Source: Acetobacter senegalensis | GTDB lineage: Bacteria > Pseudomonadota > Alphaproteobacteria > Acetobacterales > Acetobacteraceae | Length of the DNA stretch: 64,000 nucleotides | Assembly (NCBI RefSeq): GCF_001580995.1 | Contig: NZ_LHZU01000142.1 | Span: 51,994 to 115,993 of the forward strand | Direction: 5' to 3' | Shown here: positions 60,496-64,000 of the stretch, in pieces | Layout of the letters: each line of letters opens with the position of its first letter | Numbering within the stretch: position 1 is the stretch's first letter | Notes under the pieces: generated by a model | The model's database searches: none | Told to the model about the DNA's origin: nothing | What the model saw: only the letters and a program-made list of their open reading frames with translations | Position numbers and translations under genes: made by a program

Positions 60496-63069
60496 ATGCT
60501 CAGCAGTTCTCAAACAAGCCTCTTGACAGAAACAAAAACTTCTAAAAGAACCGCAGATATCCAAATTATTTTATTCTGGGCAATTGTTCCTATTGCTCTA
60601 TCTTTTCCACGGTTGGCTCATGCGTCCTCCGATAAAGAAAATACCACGGTTCCTATCAGCATCCCGCGCGGTACACTTTCAAAATCGCTATTAAATATCG
60701 CGCATGCAGCGCATATACAAATTTCATTTGACAGAAGCATAACCGATGGAAAGATAGCCCCATCTTTGGAAGGAAGTTATACGCTGTCACACGCGTTAAA
60801 AATAATTCTTTCGGGGTCAGGTTTGTCCTATCACTCAGATGGAGCAACACTTGTAATAATAAAAAATAGTGAACATTCTATAATATTGGGTCCTGTTCGG
60901 GTGGCGGGCACGACGGAGCATGAATCAGCGACTGGACCCGGCATAGGATATGTTGCGCATTATACAGCCGCTGGATCAAAAACGGACGCACCTATTACAG
61001 AAATCCCGAACTCTATTTACGTTATTACAAAACAGCAAATGCAAGACCAACAGCCTCAAAATATCGTGGAGGCGCTTCGATATACCCCTGGAGTTTATGC
61101 TGGTCAGTATGGTACAGGCGATAATGGATCCATGGCCATTAATGGGACAGGGGGAGGAACTAGCGCTTCAATTTTAATGCGTGGTTTTAATGCGAGCCAA
61201 TTCGTAGATGGATTGAATACACGAAGCTATTCAGCAGGAGAGACGGCCTTTGTAGAACGAGTTGAGGCGGTAAATGGCCCTGCTTCCGTACTATATGGAC
61301 AGGTGGGGGCTGGCGGTCTAATTGCGACCAGCCTAAAAAAGCCGACAGATACCGCTATTCATAACGTATCATTAGGGTTTGGCAACTGGGGACGATATGA
61401 AGCCACTGCCGATATCGGGGATAACCTTACCAAATCTGGCAATCTCCAGTACCGAGTGGCTGCAATCGGCGTAACCCAAGGTTCGCAGACTGATTATATC
61501 CATTATAAAAGACTAGGTATTTTACCATCAATTAAATGGAAGATCGATAAAAAAACCAATCTAACTTTAATCGGTAGTTACGTATATACACCAAATGATG
61601 GAATAAATTGGGTTGGGTACCCTCTTAACGGAACGCTACTTCCAAATAATGGCCGCACGATACCTCGTAGTCGGTTTTTGGGTGACCCAAAAGTTAACAA
61701 ATCAGGCGCGACATCTGCTGAATTTGAATATCAGTTTGATCATACTTTTAATAAATATCTATCATTTCAGCAGGTATTTCGATATTCTAATTCCAAACAA
61801 AGCATGAATCAATATTATGAAGATTACCAAAGTAGTGACGGGCAAACGCTATATCGTAATGCGTGGAAAAGTCGAAATAAAAATGATAATATCGGGCTTG
61901 ATAGCAGATTTGTAGGTCATATTCCGACCGGTTCAGTAAATCAGACGCTTGTTGCAGGTATGGATTTTAGAAAAATAGATATTTCTCAGCCGCTTACCTA
62001 TGATTTTAATGATTTTCCGATAGATATTTATAATCCAATTTATGGAGGTATTGAGCCTAATTATTCATTTACTGGCCCAGATTTTACATCTGTATCTAAT
62101 ACAAAATCTAGTTATTTCCAGAAAGGTATATATTTTCAGGACCAAATAAAATTTGGCCGTCTTTCTGTGATAGTCGGTGGACGACAAGATTGGGCCTCAG
62201 CATCCACAGATACCTACTCGGGAGGTGGAAATGGCGACGGCACATATACAGCAGTTCATTATACGAGAACGAGAGGGTACAGCGCATCAAAGTTTACTTG
62301 GCGCGCAGGGTTCACATATAATTTTAGCTTTGGCCTTACGCCATACTTTAGCTATGCTACCTCATTTTTGCCACAAGAAGGATCGTACGACTTCTCGGGT
62401 AAACCGATAGCTCCGTTACAGGGCGGCCAATTCGAGGCTGGTTTAAAATATTATATTCCGCATACAGATGTATTCCTCACTGCTGCTGCATACCATATCA
62501 AAGAGAATCATTATAAAACGACCGACCCAGAGCACCCAAATTATTCAATTGACGCGGGGACAGTAGTGTCAAAGGGCATCGAACTCTCTGCGCATGCGAA
62601 TATTACGCACGACCTTCATCTTATTGCTTCTTATTCTTTTACTGATGCGAGGGTGACAAAAAGCGGAACATCAGAAATTTCCTATGATGCAACCGGAAAT
62701 GAATTAGGTTATGTTCCTGAGCAAGGAAAGTATCTTAGAGCTGTTCCACGAAATATGGCGAATTTGTTTTTTGACTATACCTTGTCTGAAACTAGATTTC
62801 GTGGGCTTGGTATGAATTTTGGTGTCCGGTATACTGGTTTTACATACTCTAGCGATGCCAATTCTCTTAAGGTGCCTGCTTATACGGTATTTGATATCGG
62901 TGCGCACTATGAATTTGGAAATATGTCGTCAACGTTAAAAGGTCTTCGAGCGCAACTGGCAATCTCAAATCTAACTGATAAAGGTTACCTGACATCTTGT
63001 TATGGAAATGGAAGTTGTTCTTACGGACAGGGCCGAAGAGTTTACGGAAACTTGTCATATAGTTGGTAG
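60496..63069 (+). CDS. TonB-dependent ferric-siderophore receptor with STN signalling domain
   Basis: 857 residues. After an unusually long N-terminal stretch with a signal segment (IILFWAIVPIALSFPRLAHA), residues about 50-125 form an STN domain (ISIPRGTLSKSLLNIAHAAHIQISFDRSI). A TonB-box-like LGPVRVAG follows, then a plug with EIPNSIYVITKQQM, EALRYTPGVYAGQYG and ERVEAVNGPASVLYGQVGAGG, and a barrel ending YGNLSYSW. STN domains pair with a FecR-like anti-sigma factor to signal siderophore presence, but no fecI/fecR is adjacent. The gene is strikingly A+T-rich and bounded by IS remnants, so foreign origin is likely. No Fur box is seen upstream. Confidence 0.92.
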   Translation: MLSSSQTSLLTETKTSKRTADIQIILFWAIVPIALSFPRLAHASSDKENTTVPISIPRGTLSKSLLNIAHAAHIQISFDRSITDGKIAPSLEGSYTLSHALKIILSGSGLSYHSDGATLVIIKNSEHSIILGPVRVAGTTEHESATGPGIGYVAHYTAAGSKTDAPITEIPNSIYVITKQQMQDQQPQNIVEALRYTPGVYAGQYGTGDNGSMAINGTGGGTSASILMRGFNASQFVDGLNTRSYSAGETAFVERVEAVNGPASVLYGQVGAGGLIATSLKKPTDTAIHNVSLGFGNWGRYEATADIGDNLTKSGNLQYRVAAIGVTQGSQTDYIHYKRLGILPSIKWKIDKKTNLTLIGSYVYTPNDGINWVGYPLNGTLLPNNGRTIPRSRFLGDPKVNKSGATSAEFEYQFDHTFNKYLSFQQVFRYSNSKQSMNQYYEDYQSSDGQTLYRNAWKSRNKNDNIGLDSRFVGHIPTGSVNQTLVAGMDFRKIDISQPLTYDFNDFPIDIYNPIYGGIEPNYSFTGPDFTSVSNTKSSYFQKGIYFQDQIKFGRLSVIVGGRQDWASASTDTYSGGGNGDGTYTAVHYTRTRGYSASKFTWRAGFTYNFSFGLTPYFSYATSFLPQEGSYDFSGKPIAPLQGGQFEAGLKYYIPHTDVFLTAAAYHIKENHYKTTDPEHPNYSIDAGTVVSKGIELSAHANITHDLHLIASYSFTDARVTKSGTSEISYDATGNELGYVPEQGKYLRAVPRNMANLFFDYTLSETRFRGLGMNFGVRYTGFTYSSDANSLKVPAYTVFDIGAHYEFGNMSSTLKGLRAQLAISNLTDKGYLTSCYGNGSCSYGQGRRVYGNLSYSW

Positions 63070-63313
63070 TAAAACCAAAAATTTGCGTGCTATTTATACT
63101 GTGGAATGTTAGTGTCTGCCTCAAAAGGCGGCCTGATTGATTTTCCGCACAAGGGCCTGCGAGGCTGATTGATCGTCATGGTGGTGGTGCTGCCCGCCGC
63201 ATCACACCTTGTCTCATGGAGGCCCTGGCGCAGCGGATTGAAGATCGAGGGTTCGAAAAACCCCTAGCTCTGACCTATTGATTGTGATTCCATTCGTGGT
63301 GGGAGGATGGATG

Positions 63314-63508
63314 ATGAAGCAGCCGGGTTTCTTTAATGTTGAAGAGCGGCTTGCTCGGTTGAGTGGGCTTGGTGACCAACTCGAAGCATTTTCCCGGACT
63401 GTGGATTTTGAAGTGTTCCGCTCTGATCTGGAAAAGGCACTTGCCTATGCAGACGGCAGTAAAGGCGGTCGTCCGCCGTTTGATCCGGTGCTGATGTTCA
63501 AAATCCTA
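63314..63508 (+). pseudogene. IS5 family transposase, N-terminal fragment truncated by another IS
   Basis: MKQPGFFNVEERLARLSGLGDQLEAFSRTVDFEVFRSDLEKALAYADGSKGGRPPFDPVLMFKIL is the standard opening of an IS5-group transposase. At CTA (63506-63508) the reading departs from the family and the end of another element begins (GGCTCAGGACCC). Only about 65 residues remain in the window. Confidence 0.85.
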
Positions 63509-64000
63509 GGCTCAGGACCCATTGATTTGAAGGCGGCAATCTGATTCAGGCTATGTGAGAAGACTGAAGATGAGTGACCTGTATTGGCTGACGGATGAGC
63601 AGATGGATCGTTTGCATCCCTTTTTTTCCCAAAAGCCACGGCAGGCCACGCGTTGATGATCGTCGCGTGCTGAGTGGCATCATCTTCGTCAATCGTAATG
63701 GGTTGCGTTGGCGTGATGCGCCCCGGGAATACGGCCCCCACAAGACGCTCTACAACCGCTGGAAGCGCTGGATTACTATGGGGATCTTCATGCGGATGAT
63801 GGATGGCCTGTCTGCCGCGAAGGCTGAGCCTCAGACTATTATGATTGATGCGACCTATCTCAAGGCACATCGCACGGCTTCGAGCCTGCGGTTAAAAAAG
63901 GGATCCAGGCCGCCTGATCGGACGCACTAAAGGGGGCATGAACACCAAGCTGGAGACCTGCAAAAACCGGTAGCGTTTGGACGGCTATGGTGATTCATTG
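63509..64000 (+). mobile_element. IS5 family element, right part beyond or truncated near the window end
   Basis: The left end GGCTCAGGACCCATTGATTT starts right after the interrupted transposase fragment and precedes a transposase start at 63570. The right end is not in the window, and the transposase reading is lost near 63950. Confidence 0.7.
63570..63973 (+). pseudogene. IS5 family transposase with two homopolymer frameshifts, truncated
   Basis: MSDLYWLTDEQMDRLHPFF opens the gene. An extra T in a T7 run (63621-63627) shifts the frame; the next part, KSHGRPRVDDRRVLSGIIFVNRNGLRWRDAPREYGPHKTLYNRWKRW ... MIDATYLKAHRTASSLR, is family-typical. A second shift occurs at A6 (63894-63899), after which GRLIGRTKGGMNTKL is readable in another frame. 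Beyond MNTKL the sequence departs from the family and reaches TAG at 63971. Confidence 0.8.

Noticed and set aside
63894..63900. AAAAAAG as a programmed -1 frameshift site in the IS5 transposase
   Set aside because: The heptamer is in the right phase for -1 slippage, but the -1 frame stops within six codons. The family reading resumes only in the +1 frame, so an indel is the better explanation.
1..64000. CRISPR arrays, tRNA or rRNA genes, prophage
   Set aside because: No regularly spaced repeats, no cloverleaf or rRNA core sequence and no phage structural genes were recognised by eye.

Overview
The window looks like an accessory-rich stretch of an acetic acid bacterium (Acetobacteraceae; Komagataeibacter/Gluconacetobacter/Acetobacter type). 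The reasons are a three-subunit membrane dehydrogenase (GMC flavoprotein, triheme cytochrome c, Tat-exported small subunit), an OprB porin, an exported GH32 fructan hydrolase, many sugar and sugar-acid genes, and IS701 and IS5 family insertion sequences of the kind common in that family. The genus is an inference from gene content. No rRNA, tRNA or CRISPR array was recognised.

Layout. 1-9656: a truncated EamA-type exporter coupled to a TetR regulator, a divergent MFS pump, a flavin reductase, a Fur-box-preceded TonB siderophore receptor, an NTF2-like protein divergent from an AraC regulator, and the GH32 enzyme. 10312-26202: a sugar-acid block. On the minus strand are two exported GlcG/HbpS proteins, a DoxX-like membrane protein, an OprB porin, a methylmalonate-semialdehyde-type dehydrogenase, an HpcH/HpaI aldolase and an IlvD/Edd dehydratase. 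On the plus strand are a LysR regulator, an MFS sugar-acid transporter, a Tat-exported Yellow/SMP-30-like protein and the three dehydrogenase subunits. 26750-41078: a cyclitol (inositol-like) block with iolG, a sugar porter, a six-gene minus-strand operon (ALDH, aldolase, 2-hydroxyacid dehydrogenase, two Gfo/Idh/MocA oxidoreductases, VOC protein), a divergent iolD-iolE-SDR operon, and an RpiR regulator.

41957-54044: a class II (B12) ribonucleotide reductase, an isochorismatase-like hydrolase, a MOSC protein, a PvdQ/AHL-acylase-like Ntn hydrolase, a PvdE/SyrD-like peptide exporter, cyanase and a RecX homologue. 54131-64000: an IS-dense, partly A+T-rich region. It holds one IS701 element with an intact transposase, a PLP trans-sulfuration enzyme, a degenerate IS5 element inside another IS5 remnant, a second IS701 element with clean ends but a frameshifted transposase, a large FecA/FpvA-like TonB receptor, and a truncated IS5 gene interrupted by another IS5 element that runs off the window.

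How it may work together. In the sugar-acid block, substrate would enter by OprB, be oxidised in the periplasm by the dehydrogenase, cross by the MFS carrier, and be broken down by dehydratase, aldolase and aldehyde dehydrogenase. In the cyclitol block, IolG/IolE/IolD would oxidise, dehydrate and open the ring. The usual iolB, iolC and iolJ are absent here, and a second aldolase/ALDH pair and a 2-hydroxyacid dehydrogenase stand in their place. That suggests a non-phosphorylating lower route, which is the most interesting hypothesis in the window.
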